Shown piece by piece: positions 41,747-51,639 of a DNA stretch of 61,552 nucleotides (its first letter is position 1; every line of letters starts with the position of its first letter). The DNA lies in contig CACXCA010000045.1 of NCBI GenBank assembly GCA_902766045.1, positions 1 to 61,552 of the forward strand. The letters run 5' to 3'. Below the pieces are notes generated by a model that ran no database searches, was not told where the DNA came from, and was given only the letters and a program-made list of their open reading frames with translations. Source of the stretch: an uncultured Bacteroidales bacterium. Lineage in GTDB: Bacteria; Bacteroidota; Bacteroidia; Bacteroidales; Paludibacteraceae. The translations under genes and the position numbers were made by a program.

Positions 41747-44236
41747 TTATGAATTATGTGTCACATTCCATTTCAAATTCTTCTCCTCATCCAAGTCTCC
41801 TTGCAAGATGTCACCTGCTTTGAGTTCTCCTGAGATAATCATTCGGGAGATTGGACGACGTAGATAGTTACGCACAACGCCGGAAACCTGACGTGCTCCA
41901 TACTTTGGCGTAAATCCCTTGAATGCCAACTCCTTCTTAGCTTCATCCGTCAACTCAACATCCATATTCTGAGCCAACAGCAACTTACGGAAGCCTTGGA
42001 ACTGAATCTCAAAGATCTGCATCAAAATAGACTCTCCGATAGGTGAGAATGGTACAATCTCAGACAGACGTGCCAAGAACTCTGGACGGAAATAACCTCC
42101 CATAATCTCCATCATCTGCATGGTGGTTGGTACACGTCCCTCATTCAACTCCTTAGAAATCCATTCACTTCCCACATTAGAGGTGAAGACAATGATGGCA
42201 TTAGAGAAGTCTCCCTCTTTACCCAAACGATCGTGCAATTTTCCTTCATCCAAAATCTGCAAGAAGATATCAAACACGGATGGATGTGCTTTCTCAATCT
42301 CATCAAACAACACCACTGAATACGGTTGCTGACGGATCTTATTCACCAAAAGACCTCCTTCTTCGTAACCCACATATCCCGGAGGCGCTCCGTACAATAA
42401 AGCGGCTGAGTGCTCTTCCTTAAACTCTGACATATCAAAACGAATCATCGCCTTTTCATCGTTGAACAAGGCTTCTGCCAAGGCTTTGGTCAACTCCGTC
42501 TTACCTGTTCCCGTTGGACCAAGGAAGAAGAAGGAACCGATTGGTTGTCCTGGCTTGTTCATACCGCTTCGTGACTCCAAGATAGAATCGGTCAAAGACT
42601 TCAATGCACGATCTTGTCCCACAACACGTTTCCGAAGAACCGACTCCATATTCAGTAGTCGCTCCTTCTCACCCGTCTGAATCTTACCGATAGGAATACC
42701 CGTCTTGCTTGATACAACAGCGGCTACATGATCAGAAGTGACCGTCTCGATTTTCTCTTTCGCAAATGCTTCGAGATCGGATGCCAACTTTCGTAATTTC
42801 TCACTGAGTGTAGGCACATCGTCTTCTTTCTGACTCTTATAATCAACTTTGATCTGCACGATAGGATTCATTCGGCTCAGGATACTCAATTCAACTTTTT
42901 GAAGCTTTGACAAGTATTCTTCATCCGACAATTGAGCACGATTCTGCTCCATCTGATCCAACTCATGCGACAACCATTTCTGTTCTGTATCTGTTGTTTC
43001 ATTCACCATCTTAACGGCTGCCATGGTACGGTCCATCAAATCAATAGCCGAATCAGGTAATTTTCTATCCTTGACATAGCGTTTAGCCATACGGATACAT
43101 TCAGCAAGAGCCTTATCGTCAATCTTCAGTTTATGATACTCCTCATAATTAGATTTCATGAACTGAACCATCGTGATGGCATCATCTACTTTAGGCTCAT
43201 CCAATTTCAAAATCTCGAAACGGCGGCTGAATGCATGATCTGGTTCAATCAATTTTCTATATTCATCCACCGTAGTGGCACCAATCACGGTCAAATCACC
43301 CTTCGACAACTCTGGCTTCAAAATATTCACAGCACCTGTGTTGCCTTGTTTAGGATCCAATAAGACATGAATCTCATCAATAAAGAGGATAACCTTTTCA
43401 ATCTGACGCAACTCATTGATAAGGTTCTTCAGACGATCCTCTATCTCACCTTTGTAAGTAGCACCTGCAATAAGAGCACCGCAATCCAACTCCCATACTT
43501 CAGTATTTTCCAAGAAAGTTGGGACATTGTCATTCACAATATCAAAAGCGATTCCGTCAGCCAAAGCTGTTTTACCCACACCTGCATCACCGATGATCAT
43601 CACATTAGGTTTACTTCTTCGACCCAAGATGCTCATCATCTCACGAATCTCTTTATCTCGGCAGACAATAGCATGCAACTTACCATCACGTGCTTCATCT
43701 GTTTTATTTATACAATATTTTTCCAAATTTGATTTGGAAGCAGCAGCATCAGCATCGCCAAACAAGGATGGAGCATCAGAAGAAGAGACACTCTTTCTTT
43801 GCATTTTATTCTCATCCAAGAAGCAATCCAGCACATCTTTTTCCCTCAAAGGGAAAGACTTCAACTGGTCAACTGTAAAGCCAACTTCCGGACGACACAA
43901 TGCACACAACGTACAGATAGGATTGATTTCCAACAAACCTAATTTCAATCTGACATTATCCGCTTCAGCAAATACTTTTGACACTCTTTCGTCAGGATTG
44001 ATTTCCCCAACGCCAGAGAGTTTCTCACACTCTTCCATTCGGATTTCAGCCCACTCATCAATATAAGGAACGTCCTTCCCGATAGACTGCAGGAAAGAGG
44101 CTAATCCCACCTCCTTATGAAGCATAGCCTTTAACAAATGAGCTGAAGTATAAACTGCATTCCCGTATTCGCGAGCCAACGATTTCGCTATACGAATAGC
44201 GGTATGCATTTCTCCATTTAAATTTATAAAATCCAT
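41747..44236 (-). CDS. clpV: T6SS ATPase ClpV (TssH)
   Basis: An 829-residue Hsp100/Clp-type ATPase that unfolds contracted TssB/C sheath for reuse. An N-terminal Clp_N domain (about 1-150; SAHLLKAMLHKEVG) is followed by AAA1 with Walker A GDAGVGKTA (about 215) and IDEIHVLLD, a middle domain (KWLSHELDQME), and AAA2 with Walker A GPTGTGKTE (about 570), LLYGAPPGYVGYEEGG and FDEIEKAHP. The length is near that of ClpV/ClpB. It follows tssR by 88 nt. Confidence 0.95.
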   Translation of the reverse strand: MDFINLNGEMHTAIRIAKSLAREYGNAVYTSAHLLKAMLHKEVGLASFLQSIGKDVPYIDEWAEIRMEECEKLSGVGEINPDERVSKVFAEADNVRLKLGLLEINPICTLCALCRPEVGFTVDQLKSFPLREKDVLDCFLDENKMQRKSVSSSDAPSLFGDADAAASKSNLEKYCINKTDEARDGKLHAIVCRDKEIREMMSILGRRSKPNVMIIGDAGVGKTALADGIAFDIVNDNVPTFLENTEVWELDCGALIAGATYKGEIEDRLKNLINELRQIEKVILFIDEIHVLLDPKQGNTGAVNILKPELSKGDLTVIGATTVDEYRKLIEPDHAFSRRFEILKLDEPKVDDAITMVQFMKSNYEEYHKLKIDDKALAECIRMAKRYVKDRKLPDSAIDLMDRTMAAVKMVNETTDTEQKWLSHELDQMEQNRAQLSDEEYLSKLQKVELSILSRMNPIVQIKVDYKSQKEDDVPTLSEKLRKLASDLEAFAKEKIETVTSDHVAAVVSSKTGIPIGKIQTGEKERLLNMESVLRKRVVGQDRALKSLTDSILESRSGMNKPGQPIGSFFFLGPTGTGKTELTKALAEALFNDEKAMIRFDMSEFKEEHSAALLYGAPPGYVGYEEGGLLVNKIRQQPYSVVLFDEIEKAHPSVFDIFLQILDEGKLHDRLGKEGDFSNAIIVFTSNVGSEWISKELNEGRVPTTMQMMEIMGGYFRPEFLARLSEIVPFSPIGESILMQIFEIQFQGFRKLLLAQNMDVELTDEAKKELAFKGFTPKYGARQVSGVVRNYLRRPISRMIISGELKAGDILQGDLDEEKNLKWNVTHNS

Positions 44237-44324
44237 AAAACCTTATTTTTACACAAATGAAATATCTTGTTTTTACGACAGATACACAATTAAAAGACTA
44301 CAAAAACCGTACCAAAATAATCAA

Positions 44325-46781
44325 TTATGGTAAATTATTTGCATCTATTTTAAAATACACCTGTCCATTAAACTCATATCTATTCTTATCGTTAACTGCT
44401 TTATCAATCATTTTCAGTTTCGATAAAATGTATTCTTGAAGCTTATCCAACTGAGAATCAATCAATTTACTCTTGCTCTTGATAGCTTTCAATTTAGTTG
44501 TAACAAGCAATGGATCAGTTGATTGATATGAAATCACCTCTTTTTGAATTTCTGCAAGTGACATATTTTTCAGTTCACCATTGCTCTTAGGATAAACCTT
44601 TTCATCCTTTGCCCAACGAAGCAATAATTTATACATGGATTTTCTCACCTTTGAAGTGTTCAAATAGACGACTTTCTTTCCATCCACTGCTGATTTATCC
44701 AAAGTAGTCAACATATCAGGGCATGAACGCACGTCAGACTTCTGGCTTTTCGCACTACCACCTGCACGAACATCCACACGCACCTTCAACAGATCATTCA
44801 GATAATTATTGATACGGTTCAACTCTGCTTCGGAAACAAACAGTGCGAATTTACCTTTTTTCAAATCTCTATACTCCACTCTTAATGATGCCGAATAATT
44901 GGTTACCGGATTCATTGATGAAAGAGGTTGGAACAACAAAGGTGAAATCGTGTAATCAGCTGGTGCCTCACATAAGTTCAACCACAAAGGATTAATGGAG
45001 GTACGACCCATACCCATCTCTTTGAAAGAGGTGCGGATACGTGATAAGATATCCTTCGTGTCATATTCAATCATCTGAATGGTTGAATCAACGACAGAGA
45101 GTAGAATGTCTGGTGACAAGTTCTCTTTCTTCTTAGGGAAGATGATCCAACCCTGTTCCATACTGCTCTTAGGGAAATCCAATCCATAAACATTATCCGA
45201 GTACTCTTTGTAATTATTGGCAGGAGTCGTTTGTTCCGAATGAACCAACATCTTTCTCTTGTTCTTTGAAAGCTTATCGGTAGAACGCGTAATCATGTCC
45301 TCAACTTGAAGGACAAAGTTATTAAATGTATTACCCGTGTTAGAGAACAACTGACAACCGATGATTCTACAATTCATCTCGACCAATCCATTTACTAAGA
45401 CATCATCAATTTGTTCCTTCTGATTACCATTCTCACCAAGTAGGATGATAATATTCTGTTCATCCTTATAAGGAGCCAACAGTTTCATCGAAGATCGCAA
45501 AGCAGACCATGCATCCGTTGGGTATTTAACTTTCTTCGAAGGGATATCCGAATATTTCTCCAAATTGCTTAAAACTGCAGAGATATCCTCTTTCGGCTTA
45601 CTCATAGCCAGCTTATGATTCATCGCATCAAATCCGACATAATAACCCACGCGGAAATGGAAGTCTTTACTACAATTCTTCACCATGCTCTCTATCTTTT
45701 GCAGATAATTAACATACTGTTCGAATTTAGAATATACCGCTTTCTGACCTGAGAACACGATCATGATGTTGACCCGTTTCAGGGACTTCAACAACTCATC
45801 GTATGATCTCTTTGTGATAGGTTGACCCGCAAGGCTATACACCATATTATTGTCGCTATTGATAACAGGGACAGACGCGGTTGTTTTAATCTTAGAAAAG
45901 CCATCGTTTGTCTCATCAATAGAATAGACCGGACAGAACCCAGCGAAGTCTGGCAGTTCATACGGCAAAAGATAACGTGGCATAGAGAATTTCGGAACAG
46001 ACAACTGTTTACCTTTCAATGTCTGGAATGTGAAATTCTGTACAGGCATATCAGAGAAATCAGCATAAAGCATCTCACCCATTGGAAGAACCATAGAAGA
46101 AGAGACCCAGCCTGAAACGAGTGACTCTGCATTGTCAGGAGTGATATCTTCTTTACCAATAACAAAGAACTGTTCCTTATCAGCGCTCTTCTTAGCCAGA
46201 TAAACTGGTTTCTGGAAAGGAACGGAACCAATAGGGTTCAACAATTCAGGTTCACTAAACAAGGTGACAGAACCATTTGTGAAATATTGTTCTGTTTTAG
46301 TTATTGGGGTTGTGTCTCTAAACATCGTGATCATCTTCATCACATATCCTGTCTTCACATCGGTCATAGCCTTAGAAGAGAGAATAAGATTATCCTTAGG
46401 CATCCATCCGTAGTACTCCACCTTGGTAGGGTCTTTTTTCACGCTACGTCCGGCAAAAAGAGACGCATCATACTTCACCACTTCCACATTATCACCCTTT
46501 TCACCGATGACAGCTAAAGGAGTCAAAAAAGAGACCTCTTTAAACTTTACCTTTCCACCAGGGTTGTGATATGTAGGGTTCTGATTTCTATCAGAAAAGA
46601 CGATCCATGGGCCACCTGTTTCTGCTGATTTAGGGACAGACACCTCACCGCAACAATAATTACGAGTATAAGCGTCTGGTGTTTTCTTTATCTTCGTATG
46701 GCTGTTGACTGGAGCACACATCGAAAAAAGGAACAACATCGCGCATTCCAATGCAACATAGCAATAGTTTTTCACCTTCAT
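44325..46781 (-). CDS. tssR: T6SS envelope protein TssR
   Basis: An 818-residue exported protein with an N-terminal signal peptide whose lipobox Cys is in LFSMC (about residue 22), so probably an outer-membrane lipoprotein. The middle part (about 330-500) resembles a von Willebrand A-type fold (NIMIVFSGQKAVYSKFEQ, NIIILLGENG). A C-terminal coiled coil follows. TssR is one of five proteins unique to T6SSiii that replace TssJ/L/M in spanning the envelope. It lies 9 nt downstream of the PKD-type gene, in the expected operon place. Confidence 0.85.
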   Translation of the reverse strand: MKVKNYCYVALECAMLFLFSMCAPVNSHTKIKKTPDAYTRNYCCGEVSVPKSAETGGPWIVFSDRNQNPTYHNPGGKVKFKEVSFLTPLAVIGEKGDNVEVVKYDASLFAGRSVKKDPTKVEYYGWMPKDNLILSSKAMTDVKTGYVMKMITMFRDTTPITKTEQYFTNGSVTLFSEPELLNPIGSVPFQKPVYLAKKSADKEQFFVIGKEDITPDNAESLVSGWVSSSMVLPMGEMLYADFSDMPVQNFTFQTLKGKQLSVPKFSMPRYLLPYELPDFAGFCPVYSIDETNDGFSKIKTTASVPVINSDNNMVYSLAGQPITKRSYDELLKSLKRVNIMIVFSGQKAVYSKFEQYVNYLQKIESMVKNCSKDFHFRVGYYVGFDAMNHKLAMSKPKEDISAVLSNLEKYSDIPSKKVKYPTDAWSALRSSMKLLAPYKDEQNIIILLGENGNQKEQIDDVLVNGLVEMNCRIIGCQLFSNTGNTFNNFVLQVEDMITRSTDKLSKNKRKMLVHSEQTTPANNYKEYSDNVYGLDFPKSSMEQGWIIFPKKKENLSPDILLSVVDSTIQMIEYDTKDILSRIRTSFKEMGMGRTSINPLWLNLCEAPADYTISPLLFQPLSSMNPVTNYSASLRVEYRDLKKGKFALFVSEAELNRINNYLNDLLKVRVDVRAGGSAKSQKSDVRSCPDMLTTLDKSAVDGKKVVYLNTSKVRKSMYKLLLRWAKDEKVYPKSNGELKNMSLAEIQKEVISYQSTDPLLVTTKLKAIKSKSKLIDSQLDKLQEYILSKLKMIDKAVNDKNRYEFNGQVYFKIDANNLP

Positions 46782-46790
46782 GATATGAAT

Positions 46791-47684
46791 TTATTTTGTT
46801 GAACTTTGATTAATCAATAATCTCTTGATACTTCCATCCGGATTGTTTTCCATCGTCACACTCTCGATGAAAGTAGATTTTGCTTTCCCCATGATTTTCA
46901 ATCCATTGCAATAGGAATAGAAATCATTTTCATTCGTGTTATTCACTAAGACCAGCGTATTGTCTCCACGTCCTCCGTGTTTTTTACTAAGATACTTATT
47001 TAAGATATAGTTATAGTTACTGTTGAAATTCTTTTTGTCAATAATATCTTGCAGATGTTCCTGAATATCATTTTCAATCTCAGACCTCGGATCTCCTGTG
47101 ATAGTAAAATCCGAAGAAACAACATCTATCGTCTTTGTGATTGGATACTCCATATTACCCGCCAGAAGACGAATCTCATGCTGTCCTGGTTTTGAAAAGA
47201 CATATATCGGATTACGTTCCCGAGAATCAACTATACCTGTCTCACCGAACTCCCAATTCCAGCTGTCAGCATCCCCATCAGCCATAAAAACAACCCGTTC
47301 ATTTACCATAGCCTTGCTTGGAGCAATAATTCTCACGCGTTCTTTTTCTGTTGCCATCTTACGATCATTAACATTCACGATGAAGGAGACAACCTTATCA
47401 TAATCCACCGTCAGACGGATCTTATATTTACCCGTATGCGTGAAGATATACGAACCTTTTGGATCTTTGGAAACATCTCCGTTACCAAACTCCCAAAGAA
47501 CACTCTTAGCACCCGATGTACTATCAGAATAATAGATAGCCTTACCTAACTCAACATTCAAGGGAGAGACCGCTGCTCGGATTTCTGTCTCCTGCGTACA
47601 TGACTTTATAATTCCACACACACCAAAAAGAACGATTAACGTTCCAAAGACGATTAAATTCCCCTTAGAAAAAAAACTATTCAT
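46791..47684 (-). CDS. tssP: PKD-domain T6SS envelope protein (TssP type)
   Basis: A 297-residue protein with one N-terminal membrane segment (LIVFGTLIVLFGVCGIIKSC) and two PKD-like beta-sandwiches (about 35-105 and 115-190; SVLWEFGNGDVSKDPKG, WNWEFGETGIVDSRERNP), then a mixed C-terminal domain. It faces the periplasm. In T6SSiii it belongs to the TssN/O/P/Q/R envelope complex. I give TssP on the basis of the PKD domains and gene order; the letter assignment is less sure than membership in the complex. Confidence 0.72.
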   Translation of the reverse strand: MNSFFSKGNLIVFGTLIVLFGVCGIIKSCTQETEIRAAVSPLNVELGKAIYYSDSTSGAKSVLWEFGNGDVSKDPKGSYIFTHTGKYKIRLTVDYDKVVSFIVNVNDRKMATEKERVRIIAPSKAMVNERVVFMADGDADSWNWEFGETGIVDSRERNPIYVFSKPGQHEIRLLAGNMEYPITKTIDVVSSDFTITGDPRSEIENDIQEHLQDIIDKKNFNSNYNYILNKYLSKKHGGRGDNTLVLVNNTNENDFYSYCNGLKIMGKAKSTFIESVTMENNPDGSIKRLLINQSSTK

Positions 47685-47691
47685 ATTGTGT

Positions 47692-48180
47692 CTATTTATT
47701 GCTCAAAGATTCCAAACCATTACGACAACGTTCCAAAGCAGCTTCAAAACGTTCTATATTTTTTTGACTGGAGTACAATTGTTCTCTATCAAACAATTTC
47801 AACTCAAAATAACGAGAGAGAAGAGCAAATATTCGATAGCGATCATCATGTTTGTTAATCGTATAAATCTTTCCCAACTCTCCTATTGCATAATTCAAAT
47901 CACGCTTCTCTTGTGATGCATTCAGACCTGGATTCATCTGATTCACATCATCATTTATCTTTTCGATTTCCTTGATATATGAATTCTGAACCTTTCGGAA
48001 AGAACTCACACGTTCCATCTGCACCAACGCCGTCTGTTTGCTTTGAGCAAAACGGTAATCCGAGCCTGAGAAAAATAGAATAAATGAACACACTACTGAT
48101 GCTACTAAAAACACCAAGAATACATAAAAGAATCCCGCCAGTTTTTCTTTTCCAGTTGATTGAGCTTTACTTTTTCCCAT
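47692..48180 (-). CDS. tssQ: Small single-pass T6SS membrane protein (TssQ type)
   Basis: A 162-residue protein with one membrane segment (about 16-38; FFYVFLVFLVASVVCSFILFF) and a helical, charged periplasmic part (KEIEKINDDVNQMN, NIERFEAALERCRNG). It lies 7 nt after tssO and 7 nt before the PKD gene. Position and topology match a component of the T6SSiii envelope complex; TssQ is my best guess, TssO-like the alternative. Confidence 0.6.
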   Translation of the reverse strand: MGKSKAQSTGKEKLAGFFYVFLVFLVASVVCSFILFFSGSDYRFAQSKQTALVQMERVSSFRKVQNSYIKEIEKINDDVNQMNPGLNASQEKRDLNYAIGELGKIYTINKHDDRYRIFALLSRYFELKLFDREQLYSSQKNIERFEAALERCRNGLESLSNK

Positions 48181-48187
48181 ACTTCTA

Positions 48188-48688
48188 TTAATTAGCTGTC
48201 AAAACCCCATGTTTTACTTTAACTCTCACTTTCTCATAATCACCGCTACACGTGAGAAAATCTTTTTTTACCTTCTGTTCCTCTTTTTTAAGAACGGATA
48301 TAGAATCTCTTACACGAAAGAATTCATTCATCTTCGATAGCATGAACGAGTGCAACTGCACATCTCTTTGGGGTAGTTCAGCTATTCGCCCTTCTATATC
48401 CTTTTTACGAGACGCAATTGACTGCATCAAAAAATCAGATCTTGAATTATCTGACACGTCAAAGGCACGACACAACGAGAAAATCTCTTCGTATCTGTCA
48501 CACAAATCTGACTGTTCTCTAAAGATTATTTCGCTATCACCTGTCTTCATCTTTATCTCAGCGATCTCAGCCTCTGACGATCTCAAAAAAGAGAAGATGA
48601 AAAACTGTACCATAACAATGAGGGCTACCATACAAGCTGTGAACTTCACATACGCTAGCAATACCTCTTTCCCGTTTAATGATTTCAT
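48188..48688 (-). CDS. tssO: T6SS membrane protein TssO
   Basis: A 166-residue protein starting MKSLNGKEVLLAYVKF, with one membrane segment (about 12-33; ACMVALIVMVQFFIFSFL) and a coiled-coil periplasmic domain (SISVLKKEEQKVKKDFL). The N-terminal LNxxE...Y-x-F pattern is typical of TssO. The start overlaps the tssG stop by 4 nt (translational coupling). Part of the TssN/O/P/Q/R envelope complex. Confidence 0.75.
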   Translation of the reverse strand: MKSLNGKEVLLAYVKFTACMVALIVMVQFFIFSFLRSSEAEIAEIKMKTGDSEIIFREQSDLCDRYEEIFSLCRAFDVSDNSRSDFLMQSIASRKKDIEGRIAELPQRDVQLHSFMLSKMNEFFRVRDSISVLKKEEQKVKKDFLTCSGDYEKVRVKVKHGVLTAN

Positions 48689-49617
48689 GACAAAATAGTT
48701 GTAAATCCAAGAATCGGCGAGTTTTCAAGATCATCAGTCAAAGAAAAGCCTGCCTCTTTTTTTGTTATACTAATATTAATTTTTAACTCTGCATCTGCAG
48801 GAACAAACATATCGAGAATCTGTGTCAGCTGAGAATAAGCCACGCTGTCCTTATACAGCAATTTGCTCTGCGAGCGTGACAGATTCTTAATATCCACTGT
48901 CATCATAGGATAGCAATCGCCAACCGCCCCACCGAATATCGAACCGAGACCCAACTGACACTCACCCAATTTCCATTGATAATCAGAAGGGAAGGTGGAA
49001 TATTTATTCTCCAATTTTATCGTCACATCACATTCCAAGAGTTCAGACAAGACCTCTGCGATTTCATCCGGATGTTTCAGTCTGTAAGCCTGAGAGAAGA
49101 ACGAAATCACCAACAGAGCCTTATCCAAAGGCAGGTTACGTAAGATTGACCAATATGGGTTAAGCAGTTGGATGAAAGTAGGATGCTCATTTCTTTTGTC
49201 TAACTGCAACTCATACAGATTAGCCAACACAAGCATTCTATCAATAGACATCTCAAATGGTCTGAAGAAGAAGGATGCACTAAGTGCCACTTGACGAGCA
49301 TATTTAAACGACTCGATTACGGCATGTTTATCCTTTTTATCATCTATACTGAGCGGTCTATGGAAAAGTCCCTCTGGCAATGATTCATACAGGTTTCTTT
49401 TCCTTGTATAAATCGATAAGAATTTAGAGAACTTATCCTGAGAATACTCCCAACCGATTTTTTCTACAGACTTACCAGCCTTAGCAATTCCATTTCGTAT
49501 AATGCGTACTTCATTCTCATTTATACCATTATCGATAAGGAATGCTGCCAGAAACTCTGCTCTATAATCAGTATAAAGTGAGTTTTTTGCTACTATCTCC
49601 TGCTCTTTCCCCTTCAT
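48685..49617 (-). CDS. tssG: T6SS baseplate protein TssG
   Basis: A 310-residue protein fitting TssG: conserved FFRPFEMSIDRMLVLAN near residue 117 and SFFSQAYRLKHP near 178. TssG and TssF form the baseplate wedges around the VgrG hub. It lies 6 nt downstream of tssK and overlaps tssO by 4 nt, all in one transcript. It is divergent from proteobacterial TssG, as usual for subtype iii. Confidence 0.82.
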   Translation of the reverse strand: MKGKEQEIVAKNSLYTDYRAEFLAAFLIDNGINENEVRIIRNGIAKAGKSVEKIGWEYSQDKFSKFLSIYTRKRNLYESLPEGLFHRPLSIDDKKDKHAVIESFKYARQVALSASFFFRPFEMSIDRMLVLANLYELQLDKRNEHPTFIQLLNPYWSILRNLPLDKALLVISFFSQAYRLKHPDEIAEVLSELLECDVTIKLENKYSTFPSDYQWKLGECQLGLGSIFGGAVGDCYPMMTVDIKNLSRSQSKLLYKDSVAYSQLTQILDMFVPADAELKINISITKKEAGFSLTDDLENSPILGFTTILS

Positions 49618-49623
49618 ATTACA

Positions 49624-50760
49624 TTACAATAACCAACTTGTTTTCTTAGCTTCTGGTTGTTCTTCTTTAACAGAAGAAACAGAGACAACCATACTTTCCT
49701 TATGTTGTCCGACATAATCAAGACGACTCAAGCTGATGAACAACTCAACCAACATCTGCAGAACTTCCTCTGCTGCTTTCATAGATTGCTCTATGCGGTT
49801 CTGATTGAATTTCAAGCGAACCAAATCATCCAACACCTGCTCAAAAGCCGATGGTGTGATACCATTCCACTCATAGAAATATTTCAACACATCATCCTTA
49901 CCTTGCTTTGACATGAAGGTCAATGACGTCAAGATAGCGTTAGACAAAGAAGAGATGATTTGAGTCACTTGAACAGGAGCGAGCGACATTCCCTCGTTTC
50001 TCCACGTAAAATAGCTACGGGCAATCTCACGTTGTATATCCTTGCATATCTCAATCACATTCAACAAGACATCCGAACGATTAGCATTAGGAGAATAAGC
50101 TTTCTCGATAATCGTACCAACGCACTCCTTGATAGTAGCGATCTGTTGAGAGAAGGCTTTCATGTACTGAATCAAAGTGGAATAAGATGACATGGCTAAT
50201 GAAGGCGGAATGAATCTTCCGTCCAATTTAAACAGATCATCTTTTTGTATCAAGTGACCTATCACGACATCACAAGGACCATATTCATTAATCTGATCTT
50301 TTTCTCTTGCGACCAACGTAAGACGATACACAGGCTCCACAAAAGGATATCGTGGTGGGTTTTCCTGAATATTAGGTTCACCACATGGACGTCTATCGAA
50401 AGGTGCGACAGATAATACGACATCCCATCCATCACTGACGATAGAATCATCCTCTACACAGTCACAACTAACAGACTCATCATTGGTTTCTAAATCGATA
50501 TAACAACCACCTTGTGTCAAACCATGGTATGAATATAGGACAAGTTTCGTACCCTTCCCTTTCCCAACAACCTCAAGAGCCATTTCATCCTCATCCTCCG
50601 TAGTAGATGAAGAAGGCAACAACCCGAATGAAAATTTTCCCTGTAGAAGTTCAACGTATTTCATCATACGTTCTGTCATGAAATTTTCTGTTGCAATAAA
50701 ATGAGCGGACGAAACGTTCATCCCCTGCATCCAATTGATTGGTTTGAAAACTGTATTCAT
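49624..50760 (-). CDS. tssK: T6SS baseplate protein TssK
   Basis: A 378-residue TssK. The N-terminal shell domain starts MNTVFKPINWMQGMNVSSAHF, matching the W-x-x-G-M and H-F pattern of the family. The body has RFIPPSLAMSSYSTLIQYM, then a helical bundle. TssK links the baseplate wedges to the membrane complex. It lies 13 nt downstream of tssN and 6 nt before tssG. Confidence 0.85.
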   Translation of the reverse strand: MNTVFKPINWMQGMNVSSAHFIATENFMTERMMKYVELLQGKFSFGLLPSSSTTEDEDEMALEVVGKGKGTKLVLYSYHGLTQGGCYIDLETNDESVSCDCVEDDSIVSDGWDVVLSVAPFDRRPCGEPNIQENPPRYPFVEPVYRLTLVAREKDQINEYGPCDVVIGHLIQKDDLFKLDGRFIPPSLAMSSYSTLIQYMKAFSQQIATIKECVGTIIEKAYSPNANRSDVLLNVIEICKDIQREIARSYFTWRNEGMSLAPVQVTQIISSLSNAILTSLTFMSKQGKDDVLKYFYEWNGITPSAFEQVLDDLVRLKFNQNRIEQSMKAAEEVLQMLVELFISLSRLDYVGQHKESMVVSVSSVKEEQPEAKKTSWLL

Positions 50761-50773
50761 AATTATAAAATAT

Positions 50774-51634
50774 TTATTCTACTTTTTTTACTCTTTTTGC
50801 AATGATTAACTCATCTCCCTTTAACTTATTCTCTTCGAAACTAATGTCTGGATCCAGATATCTTCTTGATTTCATCAACGTTTTCTCTGTATAGAAGATC
50901 CAGCCATACGACTCTTCTTTATCATTTATCTCAATCTGATTATCAACCTTCTTATTGTTATAATCCGTGACAATCATACCGAACCAAGTACCAAACACAA
51001 ATGAATTGACTGCCTTAGCCTTGATGCGGATAGGTTCCTCATCATCCACCTTCTTAGGTATCTCAATCTCATATACCGAAAGAGACTCCACATCAATCTC
51101 GGTATGAGGCAGTTCAAATGTTTCAGCTGTTTTATATACCTTCATCTTGAATATCTCTGCAGGAATCTGTAAATAAGATTGATACATAATGATAAACAAA
51201 GGAATAAACAGAAGTGGGAACAATGATGTTGCCGCCCAGAAACCATACTGTAGTTCGTTAGTCACATTAAATAAAATCGAGAACAGAGCCCATGCCAAGA
51301 CTAACTGGAGAAGCATGATCAGCAGCGTGAAGAACGGACTTTTCGTTTTCAGCGTTTTAATAAAATAATGTAACAACTTGTAATCAAGCCATCCGAGCAA
51401 CAAGAAAAGGAATTGAAGGAAGACAAACACATAAGGCATGAAATTTATGCCAAAGAACCCGCACAACCCAAAAAGGGAAAACAACAAACTGGAAAGCAAC
51501 ACATAAAAAACGGCTTTCTTATCCGACAAGAGTTCATTCTTCTTTGCTATAATAACCGAGATAACCCCTAGTATAAGGAATACAATAGGGAGTAACAAAT
51601 AGTTGACGAAAAAATTTCCTAATCCTGAAATCAT
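50774..51634 (-). CDS. tssN: T6SS inner-membrane protein TssN
   Basis: A 286-residue protein with about five membrane segments within residues 1-155 (LLLPIVFLILGVISVIIA, VFVFLQFLFLLLGW, SPFFTLLIMLLQLVLAWALF, FPLLFIPLFIIMY) and a soluble cytoplasmic C-terminal domain (about 165-286). TssN is unique to T6SSiii and is the inner-membrane docking base. It lies 5 nt after tssF and 13 nt before tssK. Confidence 0.82.
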   Translation of the reverse strand: MISGLGNFFVNYLLLPIVFLILGVISVIIAKKNELLSDKKAVFYVLLSSLLFSLFGLCGFFGINFMPYVFVFLQFLFLLLGWLDYKLLHYFIKTLKTKSPFFTLLIMLLQLVLAWALFSILFNVTNELQYGFWAATSLFPLLFIPLFIIMYQSYLQIPAEIFKMKVYKTAETFELPHTEIDVESLSVYEIEIPKKVDDEEPIRIKAKAVNSFVFGTWFGMIVTDYNNKKVDNQIEINDKEESYGWIFYTEKTLMKSRRYLDPDISFEENKLKGDELIIAKRVKKVE

Positions 51635-51639
51635 ATTAT